Of a DNA stretch of 64,000 nucleotides, positions 50,391 through 63,919 are shown one piece after another (the first letter of the stretch is position 1; every line of letters starts with the position of its first letter). The notes under the pieces were generated by a model that did not search any database, was not told where the DNA came from, and saw only the letters and a program-made list of their open reading frames with translations. The stretch is taken from contig JBHGNT010000063.1 of assembly GCA_043228905.1 (NCBI GenBank), positions 62,001-126,000 on the forward strand, given 5' to 3'. The position numbers and the translations under genes are program-made. Source of the DNA: Azolla caroliniana. Its lineage: Eukaryota > Polypodiophyta.

Positions 50391-51814
50391 ATGTTCATAC
50401 CTGGCTCGTGTGATATCGGACATTTGTGTTCAAACATGCAAATCGAAGCTAACAACGCTAGCTATGATATGGAATTAAAAAATCAAGATTTTGAAACTCA
50501 AGTCCAGAGACATGACGAAAATAGCAAACTTGAGGAGGGAGTTGAGAGGAGCCCTTGAGTTAATTAAAATGTTCATACCTGGCTCGTGTGATATCGGAAT
50601 TTTGTGTTCAAACATGCAAATCGAAGCTAACAACGCTAGCTATGATATGGAATTAAAAAATCAAGATTTTGAAACTCAGGTCGAGAGACATGACGAAATT
50701 ACCAAATTTGAGGAGTGAGTTGAGAACAGCCCTTGAGTAAATTAAAATGTTCATACCTGGCTCATGTAATATCGGATTTTTGTGTTCAAACATGCGAATC
50801 GAAGCTAACACTTCTAGCTATGATATGGAATTAAAAAATCAAGATTTTGAAACTCAGGTCGAGAGACTTGACGAAATTACCAAATCTGAGGAGTGAGTTC
50901 AGAACAGCCCTTGAGTAAATTAAAATGTTCATACCTGGCTCGTGTGATATCGGATTTTTGTGTTCAAACATGCAAATCGAAGCTAACAACGCTAGCTATG
51001 ATATGGAATTAAAAAATCAAGAATTTGAAACTCAGGTCGAGAGACATGACGAAATTACCAAATCTGAGGAGTGAGTTCAGAACAGCCCTTGAGTAAATTA
51101 AAATGTTCATACCTGGCTCGTGTAATATCGGATTTTTGTGTTCAAACATGCAAATCGAAGCTAACAACGCTAGGTATGATATGGAATTAAAAAATCAAGA
51201 TTTTGAAACTCAGGTCAAGAGACATGACGAAATTACCAAATTTGAGGAGTGAGTTGAGAAGAGCTAGTAAGTAAATTTAAATGTTCATACTTGGCTCGTG
51301 TGATATTGGATTTTTGTGTTCAAACATGCGAATCGAAGCTAACAACGATAGCTATGATATGGAATTAAAAAATCAAGATTTTGAAACTCAAGTCGAGAGA
51401 CATGACGAAATTACCAAGTTTGAGGAGTGAGTTGAGAAGAGCCCTTGAGTAAATTAAAATGTTCATACCTGGCTCGTGTGATATCGGAATTTTGTGTTCA
51501 AACATGCAAATCGAAGCTAACAACGCGAGCTATGACATGGAATTAAAAAATCAAGATTTTGAAACTCAGGTCGAGAGACATGACGAAATTACCAAATTTG
51601 AGGAGTGAGTTGAGAACAGCCGTTGAGTAAATTAAAATGTTCATACCTGGCTCGTGTAATATCGGATTTTTGTGTTCAAACATGCGAATCGAAGCTAACG
51701 ACGCGAGCTATGATATGGAATTAAAAAATCAAGAATTTGAAACTCAGGTCGAGAGACATGACGAAATTACCAAATTTGAGGAGTGAGTTGAGAACAGCCC
51801 TTGAGTAAATTAAA
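50391..51814 (+). repeat. 8-mer (1,424 bp) relative of the adjacent 11-mer
   Basis: Starts with the same 'cggacatttg' / 'caagtccag' / 'gagttaatt' unit as each 11-mer copy and ends with the same three units ('gctagtaag' with 'gatattgg', 'gctatgacatgg', 'gccgttgag' with 'taacgacgcgagc'). It lacks three units present in the 11-mer (those with 'gctagcgatg' / 'gagacgtgac', 'catacatgggtcg', and one plain or 'gctagg' unit). It is either the ancestor of the 11-mer or a three-unit deletion of it. Confidence 0.83.
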
Positions 51815-54800
51815 ATGTTCATACCTGGCTCGTGTGATATCGGACATTTGTGTTCAAACATGCAAATCGAAGCTAACAACGCTAGCTATGATATGGAATT
51901 AAAAAATCAAGATTTTGAAACTCAAGTCCAGAGACATGACGAAAATAGCAAACTTGAGGAGGGAGTTGAGAGGAGCCCTTGAGTTAATTAAAATGTTCAT
52001 ACCTGGCTCATGTGATATCAGATTTTTGTGTTCAAACATGCGAATCGAAGCTAACACTTCTAGCTATGAGATGGAATTAAAAAATCAAGATTTTGAAACT
52101 CAGGTCGAGAGACTTGACGAAATTACCAAATCTGAGGAGTGAGTTCAGAACAGCCCTTGAGTAAATTAAAATGTTCATACCTGGCTCGTGTGATATCGGA
52201 ATTTTGTGTTCAAACATGCAAATCGAAGCTAACAACGCTAGCTATGATATGGAATTAAAAAATCAAGATTTTGAAACTCAGGTCGAGAGACATGACGAAA
52301 TTACCAAATCTGAGGAGTGAGTTCAGAACAGCCCTTGAGTAAATTAAAATGTTCATACCTGGCTCGTGTGATATCGGATTTTTGTGTTCAAACATGCAAA
52401 TCGAAGCTAACAACGCTAGGTATGATATGGAATTAAAAAATCAAGATTTTGAAACTCAAGTCGAGAGACATGACGAAATTACCAAATTTGAGGAGTGAGT
52501 TGAGAAGAGCCCTTGAGTAAATTAAAATGTTCATACCTGGCTCGTGTGATATCGGAATTTTGTGTTCAAACATGCAAATCGAAGCTAACAACGCTAGCGA
52601 TGATATGGAATTAAAAAATCAAGATTTTGAAACTCAGGTCGAGAGACGTGACGAAATTACCAAATTTGAGGAGTGAGTTGAGAACAGCCCTTGAGTAAAT
52701 TAAAATGTTCATACATGGGTCGTGTAATATCGGATTTTTGTGTTCAAACATGCGAATCGAAGCTAACACTTCTAGCTATGATATGGAATTAAAAAACCAA
52801 GATTTTGAAACTCAGGTCGAGAGACATGACGAAATTACCAAATCTGAGGAGTAAGTTCAGAACAGCCCATGAGTAAATTAAAATGTTCATACCTGGCTCG
52901 TGTGATATCGGATTTTTGTGTTCAAACATGCAAATCGAAGCTAACAACGCTAGCTATGATATGGAATTAAAAAATCAAGATTTTGAAACTCAGGTCGAGA
53001 GACATGACGAAATTACCAAATTTGAGGAGTGAGTTGAGAAGAGCCCTTGAGTAAATTAAAATGTTCATACCTGGCTCGTGTAATATCGGATTTTTGTGTT
53101 CAAACATGCAAATCGAAGCTAACAACGCTAGGTATGATATGGAATTAAAAAATCAAGATTTCGAAACTCAGGTCAAGAGACATGACGAAATTACCAAATT
53201 TGAGGAGTGAGTTGAGAAGAGCTAGTAAGTAAATTTAAATGTTCATACTTGGCTCGTGTGATATTGGATTTTTGTGTTCAAACATGCGAATCGAAGCTAA
53301 CAACGATAGCTATGATATGGAATTAAAAAATCAAGATTTTGAAACTCAAGTCGAGAGACATGACGAAATTACCAAGTTTGAGGAGTGAGTTGAGAAGAGC
53401 CCTTGAGTAAATTAAAATGTTCATACCTGGCTCGTGTGATATCGGAATTTTGTGTTCAAACATGCAAATCGAAGCCAACAACGCGAGCTATGACATGGAA
53501 TTAAAAAATCAATATTTTGAAACTCAGGTCGAGAGACATGACGAAATTACCAAATTTGAGGAGTGAGTTGAGAACAGCCGTTGAGTAAATTAAAATGTTC
53601 ATACCTGGCTCGTGTAATATCGGATTTTTGTGTTCAAACATGCGAATCGAAGCTAACGACGCGAGCTATGATATGGAATTAAAAAATCAAGAATTTGAAA
53701 CTCAGGTCGAGAGACATGACGAAATTACCAAATTTGAGGAGTGAGTTGAGAACAGCCCTTGAGTAAATTAAAATGTTCATACCTGGCTCGTGTGATATCG
53801 GACATTTGTGTTCAAACATGCAAATCGAAGCTAACAACGCTAGCTATGATATGGAATTAAAAAATCAAGATTTTGAAACTCAAGTCCAGAGACATGACGA
53901 AAATAGCAAACTTGAGGAGGGAGTTGAGAGGAGCCCTTGAGTTAATTAAAATGTTCATACCTGGCTCATGTGATATCAGATTTTTGTGTTCAAACATGCG
54001 AATCGAAGCTAACACTTCTAGCTATGAGATGGAATTAAAAAATCAAGATTTTGAAACTCAGGTCGAGAGACTTGACGAAATTACCAAATCTGAGGAGTGA
54101 GTTCAGAACAGCCCTTGAGTAAATTAAAATGTTCATACCTGGCTCGTGTGATATCGGAATTTTGTGTTCAAACATGCAAATCGAAGCTAACAACGCTAGC
54201 TATGATATGGAATTAAAAAATCAAGATTTTGAAACTCAGGTCGAGAGACATGACGAAATTACCAAATCTGAGGAGTGAGTTCAGAACAGCCCTTGAGTAA
54301 ATTAAAATGTTCATACCTGGCTCGTGTGATATCGGATTTTTGTGTTCAAACATGCAAATCGAAGCTAACAACGCTAGGTATGATATGGAATTAAAAAATC
54401 AAGATTTTGAAACTCAAGTCGAGAGACATGACGAAATTACCAAATTTGAGGAGTGAGTTGAGAAGAGCCCTTGAGTAAATTAAAATGTTCATACCTGGCT
54501 CGTGTGATATCGGAATTTTGTGTTCAAACATGCAAATCGAAGCTAACAACGCTAGCGATGATATGGAATTAAAAAATCAAGATTTTGAAACTCAGGTCGA
54601 GAGACGTGACGAAATTACCAAATTTGAGGAGTGAGTTGAGAACAGCCCTTGAGTAAATTAAAATGTTCATACATGGGTCGTGTAATATCGGATTTTTGTG
54701 TTCAAACATGCGAATCGAAGCTAACACTTCTAGCTATGATATGGAATTAAAAAACCAAGATTTTGAAACTCAGGTCGAGAGACATGACGAAATTACCAAA

Positions 54801-57800
54801 TCTGAGGAGTAAGTTCAGAACAGCCCATGAGTAAATTAAAATGTTCATACCTGGCTCGTGTGATATCGGATTTTTGTGTTCAAACATGCAAATCGAAGCT
54901 AACAACGCTAGCTATGATATGGAATTAAAAAATCAAGATTTTGAAACTCAGGTCGAGAGACATGACGAAATTACCAAATTTGAGGAGTGAGTTGAGAAGA
55001 GCCCTTGAGTAAATTAAAATGTTCATACCTGGCTCGTGTAATATCGGATTTTTGTGTTCAAACATGCAAATCGAAGCTAACAACGCTAGGTATGATATGG
55101 AATTAAAAAATCAAGATTTCGAAACTCAGGTCAAGAGACATGACGAAATTACCAAATTTGAGGAGTGAGTTGAGAAGAGCTAGTAAGTAAATTTAAATGT
55201 TCATACTTGGCTCGTGTGATATTGGATTTTTGTGTTCAAACATGCGAATCGAAGCTAACAACGATAGCTATGATATGGAATTAAAAAATCAAGATTTTGA
55301 AACTCAAGTCGAGAGACATGACGAAATTACCAAGTTTGAGGAGTGAGTTGAGAAGAGCCCTTGAGTAAATTAAAATGTTCATACCTGGCTCGTGTGATAT
55401 CGGAATTTTGTGTTCAAACATGCAAATCGAAGCCAACAACGCGAGCTATGACATGGAATTAAAAAATCAATATTTTGAAACTCAGGTCGAGAGACATGAC
55501 GAAATTACCAAATTTGAGGAGTGAGTTGAGAACAGCCGTTGAGTAAATTAAAATGTTCATACCTGGCTCGTGTAATATCGGATTTTTGTGTTCAAACATG
55601 CGAATCGAAGCTAACGACGCGAGCTATGATATGGAATTAAAAAATCAAGAATTTGAAACTCAGGTCGAGAGACATGACGAAATTACCAAATTTGAGGAGT
55701 GAGTTGAGAACAGCCCTTGAGTAAATTAAAATGTTCATACCTGGCTCGTGTGATATCGGACATTTGTGTTCAAACATGCAAATCGAAGCTAACAACGCTA
55801 GCTATGATATGGAATTAAAAAATCAAGATTTTGAAACTCAAGTCCAGAGACATGACGAAAATAGCAAACTTGAGGAGGGAGTTGAGAGGAGCCCTTGAGT
55901 TAATTAAAATGTTCATACCTGGCTCATGTGATATCAGATTTTTGTGTTCAAACATGCGAATCGAAGCTAACACTTCTAGCTATGAGATGGAATTAAAAAA
56001 TCAAGATTTTGAAACTCAGGTCGAGAGACTTGACGAAATTACCAAATCTCAGGAGTGAGTTCAGAACAGCCCTTGAGTAAATTAAAATGTTCATACCTGG
56101 CTCGTGTGATATCGGAATTTTGTGTTCAAACATGCAAATCGAAGCTAACAACGCTAGCTATGATATGGAATTAAAAAATCAAGATTTTGAAACTCAGGTC
56201 GAGAGACATGACGAAATTACCAAATCTGAGGAGTGAGTTCAGAACAGCCCTTGAGTAAATTAAAATGTTCATACCTGGCTCGTGTGATATCGGATTTTTG
56301 TGTTCAAACATGCAAATCGAAGCTAACAACGCTAGGTATGATATGGAATTAAAAAATCAAGATTTTGAAACTCAAGTCGAGAGACATGACGAAATTACCA
56401 AATTTGAGGAGTGAGTTGAGAAGAGCCCTTGAGTAAATTAAAATGTTCATACCGGGCTCGTGTGATATCGGAATTTTGTGTTCAAACATGCAAATCGAAG
56501 CTAACAACGCTAGCGATGATATGGAATTAAAAAATCAAGATTTTGAAACTCAGGTCGAGAGACGTGACGAAATTACCAAATTTGAGGAGTGAGTTGAGAA
56601 CAGCCCTTGAGTAAATTAAAATGTTCATACATGGGTCGTGTAATATCGGATTTTTGTGTTCAAACATGCGAATCGAAGCTAACACTTCTAGCTATGATAT
56701 GGAATTAAAAAACCAAGATTTTGAAACTCAGGTCGAGAGACATGACGAAATTACCAAATCTGAGGAGTAAGTTCAGAACAGCCCATGAGTAAATTAAAAT
56801 GTTCATACCTGGCTCGTGTGATATCGGATTTTTGTGTTCAAACATGCAAATCGAAGCTAACAACGCTAGCTATGATATGGAATTAAAAAATCAAGATTTT
56901 GAAACTCAGGTCGAGAGACATGACGAAATTACCAAATTTGAGGAGTGAGTTGAGAAGAGCCCTTGAGTAAATTAAAATGTTCATACCTGGCTCGTGTAAT
57001 ATCGGATTTTTGTGTTCAAACATGCAAATCGAAGCTAACAACGCTAGGTATGATATGGAATTAAAAAATCAAGATTTCGAAACTCAGGTCAAGAGACATG
57101 ACGAAATTACCAAATTTGAGGAGTGAGTTGAGAAGAGCTAGTAAGTAAATTTAAATGTTCATACTTGGCTCGTGTGATATTGGATTTTTGTGTTCAAACA
57201 TGCGAATCGAAGCTAACAACGATAGCTATGATATGGAATTAAAAAATCAAGATTTTGAAACTCAAGTCGAGAGACATGACGAAATTACCAAGTTTGAGGA
57301 GTGAGTTGAGAAGAGCCCTTGAGTAAATTAAAATGTTCATACCTGGCTCGTGTGATATCGGAATTTTGTGTTCAAACATGCAAATCGAAGCTAACAACGC
57401 GAGCTATGACATGGAATTAAAAAATCAAGATTTTGAAACTCAGGTCGAGAGACATGACGAAATTACCAAATTTGAGGAGTGAGTTGAGAACAGCCGTTGA
57501 GTAAATTAAAATGTTCATACCTGGCTCGTGTAATATCGGATTTTTGTGTTCAAACATGCGAATCGAAGCTAACGACGCGAGCTATGATATGGAATTAAAA
57601 AATCAAGAATTTGAAACTCAGGTCGAGAGACATGACGAAATTACCAAATTTGAGGAGTGAGTTGAGAACAGCCCTTGAGTAAATTAAAATGTTCATACCT
57701 GGCTCGTGTGATATCGGACATTTGTGTTCAAACATGCAAATCGAAGCTAACAACGCTAGCTATGATATGGAATTAAAAAATCAAGATTTTGAAACTCAAG

Positions 57801-60800
57801 TCCAGAGACATGACGAAAATAGCAAACTTGAGGAGGGAGTTGAGAGGAGCCCTTGAGTTAATTAAAATGTTCATACCTGGCTCCTGTGATATCGGATTTT
57901 TGTGTTCAAACATGCGAATCGAAGCTAACAACGCTAGCTATGATATGGAATTAAAAAATCAAGATTTTGAAACTCAGGTCGAGAGACATGACGAAATTAC
58001 CAAATTTGAGGAGTGAGTTGAGAACAGCTAGTAGGTAAATTTAAATGTTCATACTTGGCTCGTGTGATATCGGATTTTTGTGTTCAAACATGCGAATCGA
58101 AGCTAACAACGATAGCTATGATATGGAATTAAAAAATCAAGATTTTGAAACTCAAGTCGAGAGACATGACGAAATTACCAAATTTGAGGAGTGAGTTGAG
58201 AAGAGCCCTTGACTAAATTAAAATGTTCATACCTGGCTCGTGTGATATCGGAATTTTGTGTTCAAACATGCAAATCGAAGCTAACAACGCTAGCTATGAT
58301 ATGGAATTAAAAAATCAAGATTTTGAAACTCAGGTCGAGAGACATGACGAAATTACCAAATTTGAGGAGTGAGTTGAGAACAGCCCTTGAGTAAATTAAA
58401 ATGTTCATACCTGGCTCATGTAATATCGGATTTTTGTGTTCAAACATGCGAATCGAAGCTAACACTTCTAGCTATGATATGGAATTAAAAAATCAAGATT
58501 TTGAAACTCAGGTCGAGAGACTTGACGAAATTACCAAATCTGAGGAGTGAGTTGAGAACAGCCCTTGAGTAAATTAAAATGTTCATACCTGGCTCGTGTG
58601 ATATCGGATTTTTGTGTTCAAACATGCAAATTGAAGCTAACAACGCTAGCTATGATATGGAATTAAAAAATCAAGAATTTGAAACTCAGGTCGAGAGACA
58701 TGACGAAATTACCAAATCTCAGGAGTGAGTTCAGAACAGCCCTTGAGTAAATTAAAATGTTCATACCTGGCTCGTGTGATATCGGATTTTTGTGTTCAAA
58801 CATGCAAATCGAAGCTAACAACGCTAGCTATGATATGGAATTAAAAAATCAAGATTTTGAAACTCAAGTCCAGAGACATGACGAAAATAGCAAACTTGAG
58901 GAGGGAGTTGAGAGGAGCCCTTGAGTAAATTAAAATGTTCATACCTGGCTCGTGTGATATCGGATTTTTGTGTTCAAACATGCAAATCGAAGCTAACAAC
59001 GCTAGCTATGATATGGAATTAAAAAATCAAGATTTTGAAACTCAGGTCGAGAGACATGACGAAATTACCAAATTTGAGGAGTGAGTTGAGAAGAGTCGTT
59101 GAGTAAATTAAAATGTTCATACCTGGCTCGTGTAATATCGGATTTTTGTGTTCAAACATGCGAATCGAAGCTAACAACGATAGCTATGATATGGAATTAA
59201 AAAATCAAGATTTTGAAACTCAAGTCGAGAGACATGACGAAATTACCAAGTTTGAGGAGTGAGTTGAGAAGAGCCCTTGAGTAAATTAAAATGTTCATAC
59301 CTGGCTCGTGTGATATCGGAATTTTGTGTTCAAACATGCAAATCGAAGCTAACAACGCGAGCTATGACATGGAATTAAAAAATCAAGATTTTGAAACTCA
59401 GGTCGAGAGACATGACGAAATTACCAAATTTGAGGAGTGAGTTGAGAACAGCCGTTGAGTAAATTAAAATGTTCATACCTGGCTCGTGTAATATCGGATT
59501 TTTGTGTTCAAACATGCGAATCGAAGCTAACGACGCGAGCTATGATATGGAATTAAAAAATCAAGATTTTGAAACTCAGGTCGAGAGACATGACGAAATT
59601 ACCAAATTTGAGGAGTGAGTTGAGAACAGCCCTTGAGTAAATTAAAATGTTCATACCTGGCTCGTGTGATATCGGACATTTGTGTTCAAACATGCAAATC
59701 GAAGCTAACAACGCTAGCTATGATATGGAATTAAAAAATCAAGATTTTGAAACTCAAGTCCAGAGACATGACGAAAATAGCAAACTTGAGGAGGGAGTTG
59801 AGAGGAGCCCTTGAGTTAATTAAAATGTTCATACCTGGCTCCTGTGATATCGGATTTTTGTGTTCAAACATGCGAATCGAAGCTAACAACGCTAGCTATG
59901 ATATGGAATTAAAAAATCAAGATTTTGAAACTCAGGTCGAGAGACATGACGAAATTACCAAATTTGAGGAGTGAGTTGAGAAGAGCTAGTAGGTAAATTT
60001 AAATGTTCATACTTGGCTCGTGTGATATCGGATTTTTGTGTTCAAACATGCGAATCGAAGCTAACAACGATAGCTATGATATGGAATTAAAAAATCAAGA
60101 TTTTGAAACTCAAGTCGAGAGACATGACGAAATTACCAAATTTGAGGAGTGAGTTGAGAAGAGCCCTTGACTAAATTAAAATGTTCATACCTGGCTCGTG
60201 TGATATCGGAATTTTGTGTTCAAACATGCAAATCGAAGCTAACAACGCTAGCTATGATATGGAATTAAAAAATCAAAATTTTGAAACTCAGGTCGAGAGA
60301 CATGACGAAATTACCAAATTTGAGGAGTGAGTTGAGAACAGCCCTTGAGTAAATTAAAATGTTCATACCTGGCTCATGTAATATCGGATTTTTGTGTTCA
60401 AACATGCGAATCGAAGCTAACACTTCTAGCTATGATATGGAATTAAAAAATCAAGATTTTGAAACTCAGGTCGAGAGACTTGACGAAATTACCAAATCTG
60501 AGGAGTGAGTTGAGAACAGCCCTTGAGTAAATTAAAATGTTCATACCTGGCTCGTGTGATATCGGATTTTTGTGTTCAAACATGCAAATTGAAGCTAACA
60601 ACGCTAGCTATGATATGGAATTAAAAAATCAAGAATTTGAAACTCAGGTCGAGAGACATGACGAAATTACCAAATCTCAGGAGTGAGTTCAGAACAGCCC
60701 TTGAGTAAATTAAAATGTTCATACCTGGCTCGTGTGATATCGGATTTTTGTGTTCAAACATGCAAATCGAAGCTAACAACGCTAGCTATGATATGGAATT

Positions 60801-60840
60801 AAAAAATCAAGATTTTGAAACTCAAGTCCAGAGACATGAC
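51815..60840 (+). repeat. 11-mer HOR (1,958 bp), nearly five tandem copies
   Basis: Copies are 51815-53772, 53773-55730, 55731-57688, 57689-59646, and 59647 to about 60840. The 'cggacatttg' mark falls at 1,958-bp steps, with the 'c' at 51845, 53803, 55761, 57719 and 59677. The first three copies share one series ('tgatatcagat', 'gagatgg', 'gctagcgatg', 'gagacgtgac', 'catacatgggtcg', 'gaggagtaagttc'). Copies 1 and 2 also share 'gaagccaac' and 'caatattttg'. Copies 4 and 5 keep the outer units but have a different inner series ('ggctcctgtg', 'gactaaatt', 'caaattgaag'). There are no indels in this 9 kb. Confidence 0.93.
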
Positions 60841-62850
60841 GAAAATAGCAAACTTGAGGAGGGGGTTGAGAGGAGCCCTTGAGTTAACTAAAATGTTCAT
60901 ACCTGGCTCGTGTGATATCGGATTTTTGTGTTCAAACATGCAAACCGAAGCTAACAACGCTAGCTATGATATGGAATTAAAAAATCAAGATTTTGAAACT
61001 CAGGTCGAGAGACATGACGAAATTACCAAATTTGAGGAGTGAGTTGAGAAGAGCTAGTAGGTAAATTTAAATGTTCATACTTGGCTCGTGTGATATCGGA
61101 TTTTTGTGTTCAAACATGCGAATCGAAGCTAACAACGATAGCTATGATATGGAATTAAAAAATCAAGATTTTCAAACTCAAGTCGAGAGACATGACGAAA
61201 TTACCAAATTTGAGGAGTGAGTTGAGAAGAGCCCTTGAGTAAATTAAAATGTTCATACCTGGCTCATGTAATATCGGATTTTTGTGTTCAAACATGCGAA
61301 TCGAAGCTAACACTTCTAGCTATGATATGGAATTAAAAAATCAAGATTTTGAAACTCAGGTCGAGAGACTTGACGAAATTACCAAAGCTGAGGAGTGAGT
61401 TCAGAACAGCCCTTGAGTAAATTAAAATGTTCATACCTGGCTCGTGTGATATCGGATTTTTGTGTTCAAACATGCAAATCGAAGCTAACAACGCTAGCTA
61501 TGATATGGAATTAAAAAATCAAGATTTTGAAACTCAAGTCCAGAGACATGACGAAAATAGCAAACTTGAGGAGGGAGTTGAGAGGAGCCCTTGAGTAAAT
61601 TAAAATGTTCATACCTGGCTCGTGTGATATCGGATTTTTGTGTTCAAACATGCAAATCGAAGCTAACAACGCTAGCTATGATATGAAATTAAAAAATCAA
61701 GATTTTGAAACTCAGGTCGAGAGACATGACGAAATTACCAAATTTGAGGAGTGAGTTGAGAAGAGCCCTTGAGTAAATTAAAATGTTCATACCTGGCTCG
61801 TGTGATATCGGAATTTTGTGTTCAAACATGCAAATCGAAGCTAACAACGCTAGGTATGATATGGAATTAAAAAATCAAGATTTTGAAACTCAAGTCGAGA
61901 GACATGACGAAATTACCAAATTTGAGGAGTGAGTTGAGAAGAGCCCTTGAGTAAATTAAAATGTTCATACCTGGCTCGTGTGATATCGAAATTTTGTGTT
62001 CAAACATGCAAATCGAAGCTAACAACGCTAGCTATGATATGGAATTAAAAAATCAAGATTTTGAAACTGAGGTCGAGAGACATGAGGAAATTATCAAATT
62101 TGAGGAGTGAGTTGAGAACAGCCCTTGAGTAAATTAAAATATTCATACCTGGCTCGTGTGATATCGGATTTTTGTGTTCACACATGCGAATCTAAGCTAA
62201 CAACGCTAGCTATGATATGGAATTAAAAAATCAAGATTTTGAAACTCAAGTCGAGAGACATGACGAAATTACCAAATTTGAGGAGTGAGTTGAGAAGAGC
62301 CCTTGAGTAAATTAAAATGTTCATACCTGGCTCGTGTGATATCGGATTTTTGTGTTCAAACATGCATATCGAAGCTAACGACGCGAGCTATGATATAGAA
62401 TTAAAAAATCAAGATTTTGAAACTGAGGGCGAGAGACATGAAGAAATTACCAAATTTGAGGAGTGAGTTGAGAACAGCCCTTGAGTAAATTAAAATATTC
62501 ATACCTGGCTCGTGTGATATCGGATTTTTGTGTTCAAACATGCAAATCGAAGCTAACAACGCTAGCTATGATATGGAATTAAAAAATCAAGATTTTGAAA
62601 CTCAAGTCCAGGGACATGACGAAAATAGTAAACTTGAGGAGGGAGTTGAGAGGAGCCCTTGAGTAAATTAAAATGTTCATACCTGGCTCATGTGATATCG
62701 GATTTTTGTGTTCAAACATGCGAATCGAAGCTAAGAATTCTAGCTATGATATGGAATTAAAAAATCAAGATTTGGAAACTCAGGTCGAGAGACATGACGA
62801 AATTACCACATTTGAGAAGTGAGTTGAGAAGAGCCCTTAAGTAAATTAAA
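60841..62850 (+). repeat. Mosaic of monomers copied from distant blocks
   Basis: No tandem HOR is seen here. The units at 61071-61427 ('aacgatagc' with 'gattttcaaactc', then 'taacacttctagc' with 'aaagctgagg') match 6364-6540 and 6719-6900. 61961-62138 ('tatcgaaattttg', 'gaaactgagg', 'catgaggaaattatc') matches 36976-37153. 62139-62494 resembles 37687-38042 ('gcgaatctaagc', then 'catgcatatcg'). The unit near 62673-62850 has private changes: 'gctaagaattctagc', with a GAATTC site, and 'gatttggaaac'. Confidence 0.75.
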
Positions 62851-63029
62851 ATGTTCATACCTGGCTCGTGTAATATCGGATTTTTGTGTTCAAACATGCA
62901 AATCGAAGCTAACAACGCTAACTATGATATGGAATTAAAAAATCAAGATTTTGAAACTCAGGTCGACAGACATGACGAAATTACCAAATTTTGAGGAGTG
63001 AGTTGAGAAGAGCTAGTAGGTAAATTTAA
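62851..63029 (+). repeat. 179-bp monomer (1-bp insertion)
   Basis: Reads 'accaaattttgaggag' where other units read 'accaaatttgaggag'. This is the last phase change in the window. It also has 'gctaactatg', which destroys the usual GCTAGC. Confidence 0.85.
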
Positions 63030-63207
63030 ATGTTCATACCTGGCTTGTGTAATATCGGATTTTTGTGTTCAAACATGCAAATCGAAGCTAACAACGCGAG
63101 CTATGATATGGAATTAAAAAATCAAGATTTTGAAACTTAGGTCGAGAGACATGACGAAAGTACCAAATTTGAGGAGTGAGTTGAGAAGAGCTAGTAGGTA
63201 AATTAAA

Positions 63208-63890
63208 ATGTTCATACCTGGCTCGTGTGATATCGGATTTTTGTGTTCAAACATGCAAATCGAAGCTAACAACGCTAGCTATGATATGGAATTAAAAAAT
63301 CAAGATTTTGAAACTCAGGTCGAGCGACATGACGAAAATAGCAAACTTGAGGAGGGAGTTGAGAGGAGCCCTTGAGTAAATTAAAATGTTCATACCTGGC
63401 TCGTGTGATATCGGATTTTTGTGTTCAAACATGCAAATCGAAGCTAACAACGCTAGCTATGATATGGAATTAAAAAATCAAGATTTTGAAACTCAGGTCG
63501 AGAGACATGATGAAATTACCAAATTTGAGGAGTGAGTTGAGAAGAGCTAGTAGGTAAATTTAAATGTTCATACTTGGCTCGTGTGATATCGGATTTTTGT
63601 GTTCAAACATGCGAATCGAAGCTAACAACGCTAGCTATGATATGGAATTAAAAAATCAAGATTTTGAAACTCAAGTCGAGAGACATGACGAAATTACCAA
63701 ATTTGAGGAGTGAGTTGAGAAGAGCCCTTGAGTAAATTAAAATGTTCATACCTGGCTCGTGTGATATCGGAATTTTGTGTTCAAACATGCAAATCGAAGC
63801 TAACAACGCGAGCTACGATATGGAATTAAAAAATCAAGATTTTGAAACTCAGGTCGAGAGACATCACGAAATTACCAAATTTGAGGAGTG
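63208..63890 (+). repeat. Copy of the 46.7-47.3 kb monomer series
   Basis: The order 'gtcgagcgacatg' with 'gaaaatagc', 'catgatgaaatt' (63506) with 'gctagtagg', 'catacttggctc', then 'gcgagctacg' with 'gagacatcacg' matches 46653-47335 at offset 16,555 bp and 48967-49649 at offset 14,241 bp. Differences seen: 'gatatcgg' instead of 'gatagcgg' at the start, and 'ggctcgtg' instead of 'ggcttgtg' near 63755. The copy then passes into ordinary units. Confidence 0.78.
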
Positions 63891-63919
63891 AGTTGAGAAC
63901 AGCCCTTGAGTAAATTAAA

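Noticed and set aside
411-61042. Repeated 75-codon plus-strand open reading frames (for example 411-638, 2369-2596, 3437-3664, 51915-52142)
   Set aside because: They span one and a bit monomers and exist only where two particular units adjoin. The same codons recur as often as the repeat does, 178 is not a multiple of 3, and the next unit brings a stop. There is no gene context, no conserved protein outside the repeat and no codon signal.
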